64,000 nucleotides of DNA from Desmodus rotundus (lineage: Eukaryota; Chordata; Mammalia; Chiroptera; Phyllostomidae), in NCBI RefSeq assembly GCF_022682495.2, contig NC_071389.1, positions 98,993,951 through 99,057,950 on the forward strand, written 5' to 3'. The position numbers were made by a program, and so were the translations under genes. Under the pieces are notes generated by a model. That model saw only the letters and a list, made by a program, of their open reading frames with translations, did not search any database and was not told the DNA's origin. Each line of letters starts with the position of its first letter. Positions within the stretch are counted from its first letter, which is position 1. Of the stretch, positions 42,820 through 53,854 are shown piece after piece.

Positions 42820-43918
42820 AGTATAGCATAGGAAATAGAGTCAGTAATATTGTAATAACTATCTATGGTGCCAGGTTGGTGCTAGACTTCCAGGTATTCA
42901 CCTCATAAGTTAAATACAAGTCTAATCACTGTGTTGTACACTTGAAAGTAATATATTTTCACTATGTCTACTGTAATTGAAAACTAAAAATTATTTTTAA
43001 AAAACAAAAATTATGTTTCAAATTGCAAACCATTCTGATTAGGATAATGAAATCTTTAGTCGTTCCCCTTCTGTCCTTCCCAGTATGTGAATCATCCCTT
43101 TACGCAGAATATCCATGTGTAGATGCTACCTGTCCATTAGAGGCTAGAAACAAGTTACACAATGTTTTGTAAGTGTATAAGGAAAAAAACCCAAATGTAA
43201 ATTTCCTATACTTCAATAATTAAGGGGTTATCAACACATTTTCAGACATTGGAAACTAATTTGTCACTAGAAGACCTACCACTAATGATTGGCTAGAGGC
43301 AGTTATTCAAATAGAAAAGTATTTTAAAACCTTTTAATATAAAGAAGAAAGACCAAGAGGAAGAGCAGAAATGTGGGTACATAATAATGGACTGTCTTTC
43401 ATGAGTTTTATAAATCATTTAATGATTGATACAATTATACCATCTTATACTCAAGTCAGTGATATTTAAAAATGTGGGCCTAAATGGAAGTAAAGTTCTA
43501 CTAAATTTATTCAAAGCGGTAGAATGTTCATAGTATTGGACTGTGATACCTCATAGGTATGTCATAATACACAGCAACCATTAACAATGAGATACACTCA
43601 GGCACTAGATTTAAATCAAGATGGATATTTAAAATGTACAAGTATCCCACAGACAAGAAGAAAACAAATGAGAACTAGAGGCAACAAAAAAGATGGTCAG
43701 ACATAAAAGCACTAACCTATCACTAATTAACCTTAAGTGTAAATGGTCAATATATGCTAATCAAAAGGATCAAAGGGCAGAGTGGATTAAAAACCACGAT
43801 GCAAGTATATGTTATTTACAGGAATTTCATTTCAAATTCACTTCAGCATATATGTAGATTGAAATTGAAAGAATGGAATAAATACCATGCAGACAGTATT
43901 CTTTAAGAAACAAAACAA

Positions 43919-44107
43919 GCCCTGACTGGTGTAGCACAGTGGGTTGGGTGTCATCCTGCAAACTGAAAACTTGCCAGTTCAATTCCCAGTCAGGGCACAT
44001 GCTTGGATTGTGGACCAGGTTTCCAGCTGGGGGCATGCAAGAAGCAATCAGTGAATGTTTCCTTCACTCTTCCTTCCCTTTTCACTAAAAATATTGTTTA
44101 AATTATA
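43919..44107 (+). repeat. VES-type SINE
   Basis: Head gccctgactggtgtagcaca, B-box-like gttcaattcccagtcagggc, and a short A/T tail. Flanked by a[a]gaaacaaa on both sides, a likely target duplication of about 10 bp. Confidence 0.88.
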
Positions 44108-44215
44108 AAAGAAACAAATGGCTGTATTAGTACCCAATAGCATAGACTAAAGGAAATAAAAGTGGTAAATATGAAGAGGGACACTAATAATGATAATGAA
44201 GTCAAAGTCCTAGAC

Positions 44216-44430
44216 CAGGTGTGTCAAACTCATTTTCACCGGGGACCATATCAATCTCACGGTCGCTATCAAAGGGCCAAATGTAATTTTAGAACTGTTT
44301 AAATGTAAGTACTCCTTAACTAGGGGCAAGGAGCTTGGCACTGCCACCGGATAGAAACAAAGGTGCCAGGCTAGATAAAACAAGGTGGAGGGCTGGATTT
44401 AGCCTGTAGGCCTTTTATTTGCCACCTCTG
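44216..44430. mobile_element. hAT-type non-autonomous transposon, 215 bp
   Basis: The left terminus caggtgtgtcaaactcattt and the right terminus (reverse complement cagaggtggcaaataaaagg) are short inverted repeats. An 8-bp flank (tcctagac / tcctagtg, 6 of 8 equal) fits the 8-bp duplication of hAT transposases. No coding capacity. Such elements are known to be abundant in some bats. Confidence 0.75.
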
Positions 44431-46809
44431 TCCTAGTGAGACATAACAACTCTAAATGTTTTTGCATGAAATAACACGGCCTCAAAATGTTTGCAACAAA
44501 AATAATGGAACAGAATAGAGAGCCCAGAAATAAACCACTGCCTTTATAGTCAGTACTTGATAAATGAGGCATAAACAATGAGCTAAAGGTAGTTTATTAC
44601 ATAAATTGTAAACTTGAATAGGCACATACAGAGAAAATGAAACTAGACCACCTTCTTATGCCACACATAAGAATTAAAATGTACTAAAGACTTAAATTTT
44701 AGATTCAAAACTGTAAAAATCCTACAAGAAAATAAGTAGTAAAATCGTGGACATTTCTCATTGCAACATGTTTCTGGTTTATCTCTTCAGGCAAGGGAAA
44801 CAAAAACAACTTGGACTACATTGAACTAAAAAGTTCTTGCACAGCAAAGGAAACCAACAAAATGACAAGACAACCCACTGAATGGGAGAACACACACAGG
44901 TATATCTGATAGGGGGTTAATGTCCAAAATTTATAAAAAGCTTACAAAATTCAACATCAAAAATAAAATTTCCAAAAATAGGTAGAGGATCTGAATAAAC
45001 ACTTAACCAAAGAGGAAATATAGGTGGCCAGTGGACATGAAAAGATGCTCAATGTCACTTATGTGAGAAATGCAAATTAAAACCATAACAATATAATCAC
45101 CTCATCCCTGTCAGAATGGCTCTCATAAATAAATGAAGTGTTGGTGAGGATATGGAGAAAAGGGAACTCTGATTCAGATTTGTGCAGCCACTCAGGAAAG
45201 CAGTGTGAAGTTACCTCAAAAAATTAAAAATGGAACTGTTTTATGACCCAATAATTCCACTTCCGGTAATTTATCCAAAGAAACTTGAAACACTAATTTG
45301 AAATCATACAGTTTTCTCAGAACACAGTGGATCAAAACTGGAAGTCAGTATCAGAAAAAAAACAAAAATCCCTAAACATCTGAAAATTAAATTATTACTT
45401 TTAAATAACGTGTCTCATAAGGAATTTTTTTTAATTTTAAAAATATATTTTACTGATTATGCTATGACATTTGTCCCATTTCTTTTCTCTCCCCTTTATT
45501 CCCCTCCATCCTGTATCCCCTTGCCCACCATCATTCCCCCACCTTAGTTTGTGTCCGTGGGCCGTACATATAAGTTCTTTGGTGTCTCCATTTCCCATAC
45601 TATTTTTAACCTCCCCATCTATTTCGTACCTACCATTTATGCTTCTTATTCCCTGTACTTTTTCCTCCCTTCTCCCTGCTGATAACCCTCCATGTGATGT
45701 GTATTTCTGTGAGTCTGTTCCTGTTGTAGTTGTTTCCTTAGTTCATTTTTGCTTTTGTTTTTTAGGTTAGGTTGTTAATACTTGTGAGTTTGTTGTCATT
45801 TTACTGTTAGTACTTTTTATCTTTTTTCAGATAAATCCCTTTAACATTTCATATAACGAGCTTGGTGATGATGAACTCCTTTAGCTTGATTTTATCTGCC
45901 CTTCCATTCTAAATGATAGCTTTGCTGGACAGGGTCATCTTAGATGTAAGTCCTTGCCTTTAATACTTCTTTTCAGCCCCTTCTTGCCTGTGAGGTTTCT
46001 TTTGAGAAATAAGCTGGTAATCTTACAGGAACTGCTTTGTAGATAACTGTCTCCTTTTCTCTAGCAGCTTTTAAGATTTTGTCCTTATGGTGAATCTTGG
46101 GTAATGTAATAATGATGTGCCTTGGTGTGTGCTTCTATGGGTCCAACTTCTTTGGGATTCCCTGAGCTTCCTGGACTTCCTGGAAATCTATTTCTTTTGC
46201 CACATTAGGGAAGTTCTTCTTAATTATTTGTTCAAATAAGTTGTCCATTTCTTGCTCTTCCTCTTCTACTGGCATCCCTATGATTCAGATTTAGAGTGTT
46301 TAAAGTCCCAGAGGCTCCTAAGCCTTTCCTCATTTTTTTGAATTTTTGTTTCTTCATTCTGTTGTGGTTAAATATTTCTTTCTTCTCCAAATCATTGATT
46401 TGAGTCCCAGTTTCCTTCTCTTCACTGTTGGTTCCCTGTACATTTTCCTTTATTTCAGTTTTTATAGCCTTCACTTTTTCCCTCTATTTTATGACCATAC
46501 TCAACCATTTCTGTGAGCTTCCTGATTACCAGTGGTTTTTTTTAATATTTCTTATTAGCTAAGCCTTTTTTAAATATATTTATTGATCATGCTATTACAG
46601 TTGTCCCATTTCCCTCCCCCTCACTCCACTCCATCCTGCCCATCCCCTCCCTCCCACATTCGCCCCCTATAGTTCATGTCCATGGGTCATACTTATAAGT
46701 TCTTTAGCTTCTACATTTCCTACACTATTCTTATCCTCCCCCTGTCTATTTTCCACCTATCATTTATGCTACTTATTCTCTGTACCTTTCCCCCCTTCTC
46801 CCCCTCCCA

Positions 46810-46947
46810 CTTCCTTGTTGAGCTCCATTTCTGTGGTTCTGTTCCTGTTCTAGTTGTTTGCTTAGTTTGCTTTTGTTTCTTCCTTGTTGAGCTCCATTTC
46901 TGTGGTTCTGTTCCTGTTCTAGTTGTTTGCTTAGTTTGCTTTTGTTT
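46810..46947 (-). repeat. 69-bp tandem duplication in HAL1 3' UTR
   Basis: cttccttgttgagctccatt begins at 46,810 and again at 46,879. The two 69-bp units look identical through gcttagtttgcttttgttt. The other HAL1 copies carry the unit once, so this is private to the inner element. Confidence 0.85.
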
Positions 46948-47022
46948 TGGTTTTAGGTGTGGTTGTTAATAACTGTGAGTTTGCTGTCATTTTTACTGTT
47001 CCTATTTTTTACCTTCTTTTTC

Positions 47023-47862
47023 TTAGATAAGTCCCTTTAACATTTCATATAATAAGGGCTTGGTGATGATGAACTCTTTGAACTTGGCCCTATCTGGGAA
47101 GCACTTTATCTTCCCTTCCATTCTAAATGAAAGCTTTGCTGGATAGAGTAATCTTGGATGTAGGTCCTTGCCTTTCATGACTTTGAATACTTCTTTCCAG
47201 CCCCTTCTTGCCTGCAAGATTTCTTTTGAGAAATAAGCTGACAGTCTTATGCACACTCCTTTGTAGGTAACTGTGTCCTTTTCTCTTGCTGCTTCTAAGA
47301 TTCTCTGCTTCTCTTTCATCTTAGGTAATGTAGTTATGATGTGCCTTGGTGTGTTCCTCCTTGGGTCCAGCTTCTTTGGGACTCTCTGAGCTTCCTGGAC
47401 TTCCTGGAAGTCTATTTCCTTTGCCAGATTAGGGAAGTTCTCCTTCATTATTTGTTCAAATAAGTTTTCAATTTTTTGTTCTTCCTCTTCTCCTTCTGGC
47501 ATCCCTATAATTCGGGATGTTGCAACGTTTCAAGATGTCCTGAAGGTTCCTAAGCCTCTCCTCATTTTTCTGAATTCTTGTTTCTTCGTTCTTTTCTGGT
47601 TGGATGTTTCTTTTTTTCTTCTGGTCCACACTGTTGATTTGAGTCCCAGTTTCCTTCGCCTCACTATTGGTTCCCTGTACATTTTCTTCTGTCTCTCTTA
47701 GCATAACCTTCATTTTTTCATCTAGTTTTCGACCAAATTCAACCAATTCTGTGAGCTTCTTGATTACCAGTGTTTTGAACTGTGCATCTGATAGGTTGGC
47801 TATCTCTTCGGTGCTTAGTTGAATTATTTCTGGAGCTTTTGAAGTGTTCTGTCATTTGAGCC
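47023..47862 (-). pseudogene. HAL1-like ORF1 (two frameshifts)
   Basis: An ATG at 47,862-47,860 opens M-A-Q-M-T-E-H-F and then loses frame. The main frame is regained at 47,746-47,468 (coiled-coil part, KETGTQINSVDQKKKRNIQP, RNLQDILKRC). It shifts again and runs on at 47,502-47,023, with PEGEEEEQKIENLFEQIMKE, KKLDPRRNTPRHIITTLPKM, LEAAREKDTVTYKG and an end of YEMLKGLI stop. This last frame keeps the RRM end and the whole C-terminal RNA-binding domain, the best preserved ORF1 C-terminus in the window. Overall about 280 codons, shorter than usual mammalian L1 ORF1p (about 340 or more). Confidence 0.85.
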
Positions 47863-49376
47863 ATTTTTTTTTGTCTTGGTGCTTCTGTTACTTAAGGGGC
47901 AGAGCTTTAGGTGTTCCCCAGGGCTGGGTAACGCTGGTCGCTGCGCTGGGCCACTATATGTGGGGGAGGGGCCAAGAGGGGGTAATGGCGCCTGCTCCAC
48001 TCTCTGCCAGATTTCAGTCACTCCCTCTGCTACCCACAATCAAATTGGGTCCCTCTGGTGCTGATTCCTGAGTGGGTGGGCTTGTGCACTCTCTAGGTCC
48101 CTGTGGGTCTCTCCAGCCACCTCTCCTGTGAGGCTGGGAGTTTCTCCTGCTGCCGCCTCAACCCCCACGGGTGTTTTCACTCAGAGGTTTGAGGCTTTAT
48201 TTCCCCGCACTGGAGCCCTGGGTTACACGGTCTTGCTTCGCTCCCTGTCGTTCATCTGGTTTATCTATGTGCGAATGTGGGGCCGCTGGATCTGCTACCC
48301 GCCACTCTGAGTCCAGCCCTCTCGGTTTATCTGTGTGTGAATGTGGGGTCGCATGGTCTGCTAGTGGTTAGACTGCCTGCCCCGTTCGTCCCACACTCCG
48401 CCAGTCTCGGTCCTGCCACCGCAACTCGAGTCCTCTGTGCCCAGGCTGCCCATCTCCGCCCCTCCTACCGGTCTGGATGAATGTTTCTTTTTTATCTACT
48501 TGGTGTCGGACTTCCTTGTCGTTGGATTTTCTGTCAGTTCTGGTTGTGCGAGGAGGCGCAGTGTGTCTACCTACACCGCCATCTTGGTTCTCTCTCGATT
48601 ACCAGTGTTTTAAACTCTGCATCTAATAGGTTGGCTATCTCTTCATCACTCAGTGGTATTTTTTTATGGAGTTTTGATCTGTTCTTTCATTTAGACCATA
48701 GTTTTTTTGTCTCGGTATGCCTGTTTTGTAGTAAGGGGCAGAGCCTTAGGTATTCGCCAGGGCAGGGCAACCTAGGTTGCTGCAGTGTGATGTTGTATGT
48801 AAGTGGAGGAGTCTGAGAGGGAACAGTGTTGCTTGCTGGGCTTGGTTGGCTTTCTGTCACTTCCCCTGCTACTGACAAGCAAATTGGGTCCTTGTGGTGC
48901 TGATTCCTGGGTGGGTGGTTTTGTGTATATTTTAGGACCCTGTGTGTCTCTTCAACGAAGTCTCCTATGAGGCCGGGAGTTTCTTCTCCCACCTCAACCC
49001 CTTCAGGTTTTTTCAGTCAGAGGTTTTCGAGGCTTTATTTCTTCCCACTGGAACACTGGGTTGTGTGGTGTGTCTTCCTCCCCAGTAGTTCCTCCTGGTT
49101 TATCTGCACAAAAATGTGGGACCACCCGCTCCACCAGCCACCGCCTTGCAGTTGTTCCTCTCCACCCTGTCTGCCTGTCTCCTCCCCTCCTACTGATCCA
49201 GGTGAATGTTTCTTTTTTACCTCCTTGGTTGTCAGACTTCCATACAGTTCAGTTTTCCAGCAGGTCTGGTTATTTTTTGTTTCTAAATTTGTTGTCCTTC
49301 TTTTGTTTGTGTTAGGAGGCAAAGTGTATCTACCTCCACTTCCATCTTGGCCAGAAGTCTCATGAGGAACTTTTTT

Positions 49377-50290
49377 GAGAAATTAATATATAGACTAAAT
49401 GAAAATATACATAGAACAGGTCAAAATATGTGGTATGCATGTAAACCAGAGCTGAGAGAAACAGCACTAAATATCTACATTAGAAATGAGGACAGAGTTA
49501 ATAATCTTAAGCTGCTATCTTAGGGGAAACAAATGTACCAAAGACAAATAAGGACACTAGAAGAAAACAACAGGACGACATCCTGATGAATATCAAGGCA
49601 AAAATTCTCAAAATTCTAGCAAACCCAAGTTTGCAGCACATTAAATGGTTATTTGCCATGACCAAGTGGGATTTATACCTGTGTTACAAGGAGGATTAAA
49701 CATTGATTTGCAAGTCAAATAAATTTTATGTTATAGAATGAAAGGAAGGAAATCACACGATCATCACAGTAGATGCAGAAAAAACATTTGAGAAAAGTCA
49801 ACAAACATCCATGATAAAAAGACCATTTTGTACTTCATCATTAAAAAGACTACATATGACAAGCCCAGAGTTAACTAACATCATACTCAATTGTGAAAGG
49901 GTGAAAGCTTCTACTCTTAAGTTCAAGAACAAGACAAGGATGCACACTATTATCACACTTACTCAACATAGTACTGGAAATCCTAACCAGAAAAATCAGG
50001 CATTAAAAAAGAAAGGAAAATTACTAGATTGTAATGGAAGGGATAAAATTTCTCTTTTTTGCAGGTGATATTTTGTATATGGAAAAACCTAATGACTCCA
50101 CAAGAAAAAACCATTATTAGACCTAATCAATAAATTCAGTAAAGTTGCAGGCTATAAAAATAACATACAAAAAGCAGTAGCATTTCTATAGACTAATGAT
50201 AAATTATCTGAAGTAATTAAATTATCCCACTTACAATAGTATCAAAAACAATAAAATATTTAGTAATAAATTTAACCAAGGAGCTGAAGC
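49377..50290 (+). repeat. Old L1 ORF2 (reverse transcriptase part)
   Basis: Text such as tgaatatcaaggcaaaaatt, gaccaagtgggatttatacc and ccattttgtacttcatcatt corresponds to the reverse transcriptase region of L1 ORF2, badly broken. It is likely the same old copy that lies left of the HAL1 pair. Confidence 0.6.
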
Positions 50291-50455
50291 AAAGAAACCC
50301 ATGCTCCCTATGCTCCCTACTGAGCCTTCTCTGACACCATTCTAAGTAGGTAGAGGTGGAAGTGATGTGGAATAGCTTTTAACCTTAAGAGTGTAGAAGT
50401 CTGGACTTCGCTAGTATGGTGGATTATAGACACATTGATTTTTATAGAATCTAGC

Positions 50456-50770
50456 TCAAGTAAAGAGATTATTGTCTAAAAGTGTTCTATCTTGATAGGC
50501 TTTTCCTTTTCTGGTTTTTTGAGTACAGCTTTTCTTGGGTGGGGATTGCTTTTCTTTTTCTTTCTTTTTTTGGGGGGGTGTTGCACCTTCTGGTTGTTGG
50601 CTTCTTTCAGCTTCAAGTCTGGGATATATAATGCCAAAAAGAAAGGGGGTCACATCAGGAATGTGGTATAAGAGATCCCCATGGTCTCTCAATAGCTGAA
50701 GTTTCAACTATTTGAACAGCTATCATTTAACAAAAAATGCCCTGCTCAATGCACAAACACATTGAAGACA
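50456..50770 (-). repeat. Old L1 5' UTR fragment, antisense
   Basis: The segment around 50,600-50,640, read in reverse (atatatcccagacttgaagc), matches wording at 15,590-15,640 in the old L1 5' region on the + strand. A short frame at 50,707-50,456 is an accident of this repeat, not a gene. Confidence 0.5.
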
Positions 50771-50962
50771 TTGGTACATTGAAACATATGAAGGTGGGCA
50801 AGTGGAAGTGACCCAGGGAAGTGAGGAGGGAGAATAGCTAAAATTAGACGAAGACAGCCCACAGACTGGAGCTCAAGGCAGGGCTCACACTGGAGAATGG
50901 AGGAATTTGGTTGCTACCAGTACTCCCTTCAGCCTGGAGGAGCAGTGAGATTCTGTGAGCAC

Positions 50963-51160
50963 ACTATCAGTGTGGCTCAGTGCGTTGGGCATTGTTCCGC
51001 AAAGAGAAGGGTCACTGGTGTGATTCCCAGTCAGGGCACATGTCTAGGTTGCAGGCCAGGACCCTTGTTGGGAGTATAGGAGGGGCAACCAATTCATGTT
51101 TCTCTCACATACTGATATTTCTCTCCCTCTAAGAATAAATAAAATCATTTTTTTAAAAAA
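50963..51160 (+). repeat. VES-type SINE, worn head
   Basis: Body with tcactggtgtgattcccagt, gcacatgtctaggttgcagg and tail aagaataaataaaatcattt. The first bases of the head are changed. Confidence 0.85.
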
Positions 51161-52486
51161 AACATTTAGTGAGCATTCCTGAAGGGGTACACAATAGAAA
51201 CTACAGCTGAGCCCAATGACTTAGGCAGGAATGAAGCATAGAGGTGTGGCCATGGTTGTTTGGCAATGGGCATTCCAGACAAAGCAAAGCCATTGGGCCT
51301 AGCGACCTCACCTCACACCCCCAGAACTAGCAGGCCCCAGAAGAAGCTGTAGCAGTGAGTGTTGGGTTGCATAGCAAATTATCTGCAAATCTGATAACAG
51401 GTACTACAGAAACATTTTTTTTTTTACCTGAGCAACAGGCACACTGCAACTAAACCCAGGGTTCAGTGGAGACCAGGAGACAGTGCCACAGTATCTGCTA
51501 CTCCCAATTACTGGGAAAGCAAAGTAACAAAGTGACCAAATTCCTCCATCTCACCCTACCCCCACACATTGCAGCTGCTCTGCTGGCAGGGTCTGGCTGC
51601 AGGGGACAGCAATGGGATTCACAGATTTGAAACCCCAGCATTCACCACATTCCCCAGCAGAGTTTGGGATTTAGTCCTCTGAGACCAAAACGACCAAAGC
51701 CCAGAGGAGGTGCCTCCCTTCCCAGGGAACCATTTTCTACCACTCTGCAGAGATTTGAAAAGCCAGAGAAGTGCTACAAATCTAAAAAAACTCGTGATTC
51801 AGCATCACATTCTAGAACACAACAGGAAAACTTCTTGTCAATCTACTAGAGAAATGCCACTCATAGATGCCTAGGCAGAGGAGTTCATCAAATTCCATGA
51901 ACAATGAAGGCAACAAAGCAGCTCAGAAAGAAAAAAAAAGTTACCCAGAAAAATAAACTTAAGTAAACTTAGACATGGAAATATGTTATTTAAATGACAG
52001 AAAATTCAAGATTGCAGATCTCAAAAACTCAAGATGCAAGAAAACAGTTTAACGAACTCAGAAACAAAATCAAATAAGTACTTTACCAAAGAAATTAAAA
52101 CAACAAAACAAAAATTCTGGAGATGAAGAACTCAATAAAAAAGATGAAGAATGAATTAGCAAGCATAGAGAATAGAGCTGACCAGATGGAGGAAAGAATT
52201 AGTGGTTTCAAAACAGAAAACTAGAAATGAAAAGAGAGAGACTTGAACATAAGAAAAAAAGAACTCTATGAGAACTATCTGACTCCATCAGAAGAGTAAT
52301 ATAAGGATATGGACATAAGAGAAGAAGAGGAAAGGGAGAAGAGAACAAAGAGCCTTTTCAAATTCAAATCTATGGGAAGAGCTTCATCCGTGAATCCATA
52401 AAGCAAACAGAACAGAACACTTACCTCAATCCAAAAAGGCCTTCTCTAAAGCACATTATATTAAAACAGTCAATAATTAATGATGA

Positions 52487-52667
52487 GGCCCTGGCTAGAT
52501 AGCTCAACTGGTTAGAGTGTCATCCTGAAACACCAAGGTTGCAGGTTCAATCTCCAGTCAAGGCACATGCAAGAAGCAACCAATGAATGTATAAATGAGT
52601 GGAACAACAGATATTTTTCTCTCTCACTCTCTCCTTCTATTTAAAATCAATAAATAAGACTTTTTTA
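52487..52667 (+). repeat. SINE with variant tRNA-like head
   Basis: Begins ggccctggctagatagctca followed by actggttagagtgtcatcc, closer to a tRNA head than the other copies. The body is shorter, and the tail is aaaatcaataaataagactt. Target duplication aatt[a/c]atgatga lies at 52,475-52,486 and 52,668-52,679. Confidence 0.85.
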
Positions 52668-53142
52668 AATTCATGATGAAAAGTAATTCTCAAGGCAACC
52701 AGGATAAAGAAGAAAATAACCTATCTTTAAAGGGCCCATGAGGTTATCATTGGACTTCTCAGCAAAAACCTCAGAAGCTAAGAGTATAACCAAGTATTCA
52801 AATTACTGAAATAGAAATTAATATACAAGAATAGTAATTACAGCATCATTATACTTTTCCAGACATAGAGAAGCTGAGGAAATTTACCACCAAAACTCTA
52901 CTGCAGGCAATACTCAAGGGGGTTATTCTATCTGAAAGAAAGAACAAAAGGTCACAAAACTACAAGCAAGATCGCCAACCAACTTATAGCATGAACAGAT
53001 AATATAAAAACAACAAAAACATAAAATGGGAGAGGGTAAAGGTCTGAAATTGCAAAGAAGGATGGAGATTAAATGCATCAAAATTAAAGAACTACATGTA
53101 TGAAAACTTTATTTTACATAAAGTAAATGGTAACCACACACA

Positions 53143-53713
53143 TGTTTCAGTCTGGCAAATGTGTCTCAGCTCCATATGGAAAACTGACAGAAGCAAAGTA
53201 GTGGGCAGGAGCCGACCCTCAAACTGGGTTTTCCTGTGGGAATCAGGCCTAGAAAATGCATAACAGACTGTTATGGCTTGCTCTTGCTAAAACTCCCTCA
53301 CCCTGGTCTGAAACAGATGTTTATTGCCTATCTTCAAGGTAATTTCCAAAGCCTGTGTGAATTTTCCGAAGGACAAAGCATAATCAGCTTGCCACCTTCC
53401 CCTTCTGCATTTGTTATTTTCATTTCTTTAATTGCACCTCAAATGTAGACAACAATATTCTATGTAGTAGGTAATAAATCCTTCTTCAATGTAAGACCCG
53501 AGAAAAACAATAAAATCCTGTCCAGGCAAGGGTCGGTGCACTCTCCCCTTGAGAGGAGTGGCCAAGGCACTCTTCCCTTGAGAGAAGCAGCCATAGGACT
53601 CTCATCCTAAGAGTACCATACTGTCCCTTTTTCTTTCCACAGGACTATTGTAGTCTGTGTGCATTTGTTCTCATCTTCAGCTACAATACGCAGGCTCTGC
53701 TGGTCAGAGTCTG

Positions 53714-53716
<3 letters not shown>
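53143..53716 (+). repeat. Solo LTR, 574 bp
   Basis: Opens TGTTTCAGTCTGGCAAATGT and closes gtcagagtctgcca, that is TG...CA. A likely poly-A signal sits in aacaataaaatcctg near 53,510. Both flanks are CA repeats of the host L1 (ccacaca on the left, cacacaca on the right), which hides the short target duplication. No internal genes remain. It differs from the LTRs at 17,698 and 56,033. Confidence 0.65.

Positions 53717-53757
<41 letters not shown>
53715..53757. repeat. (CA)n microsatellite
   Basis: About 21 CA units directly after the solo LTR. It probably grew from the short CA tract of the host L1. Confidence 0.95.
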
Positions 53758-53761
<4 letters not shown>

Positions 53762-53854
53762 CTAAAACTGAGACATAGAACTTTAAAAACAGAGGAAACA
53801 GGAAAAGTACAGAATACTACTAAGCATATGCAACAGACAAAAACAAAAAGGATG

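Larger units (their letters stand above)
39540..43020 (+). repeat. Old L1 3' part, split by MITE and HAL1
   Basis: ORF2-tail text at 39,540-39,890 (gtgttggcaaggatgcaaag, ggaaatagtatggagattcc) and 3' UTR text at 40,375-40,460 and 42,841-43,010 (gtgttgtacacttgaaagta) look like one old L1. It is interrupted by the MITE at 40,470 and the HAL1-like element at 40,935-42,819. No intact frame. Confidence 0.6.
43560..45430 (+). repeat. Old L1 ORF2 remnants, + strand, left of nested HAL1 pair
   Basis: Endonuclease-side text near 43,700-43,850 (ctaaccttaagtgtaaatgg), then middle and C-terminal ORF2 text at 44,470-45,330. Many deletions and stops. The copy hosts a SINE, a hAT element and the HAL1 pair. 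Further L1 text resumes at 49,377. Stretch 43,021-43,559 has no feature I recognise. Confidence 0.6.
46541..48596 (-). mobile_element. HAL1-like element nested inside another HAL1
   Basis: Inserted within the ORF1 region of the outer copy. Duplication gattaccagtg[g]ttt lies at 46,524-46,540 and 48,597-48,610. The - strand 5' end is gagaaccaagatggcggtgt near 48,590, followed by a ~0.7-kb 5' UTR with two repeat units, ORF1 at 47,862-47,023, and a 3' UTR with a 69-bp tandem duplication. The tail is interrupted by about 20 bp of other sequence before a final A run. No ORF2. Confidence 0.85.
45431..49356 (-). mobile_element. HAL1-like element, antisense, interrupted by a second HAL1
   Basis: The outer element consists of 45,431-46,540 (3' UTR, ORF1 C-terminal and middle parts, read in reverse) and 48,597-49,356 (ORF1 start and 5' UTR). 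Target duplication gtctcat[a/g]aggaa[t/c]tttttt lies at 45,412-45,430 and 49,357-49,376. The 5' end reads gccaagatggaagtggaggt on the - strand. Without the inner insertion it is about 1.87 kb and has no ORF2. A short ORF1 piece survives at 46,474-46,232 (KENVQGTNSEEKETGTQIND). Confidence 0.82.

Noticed and set aside
48687..49365. Frames of 95-132 codons on both strands
   Set aside because: Shadow frames in the GC-rich 5' UTR of the outer HAL1-like element.
50456..50707. 83-codon - strand frame with Lys-rich end
   Set aside because: Matches wording of an old L1 5' UTR also seen at 15,590; not a host protein.
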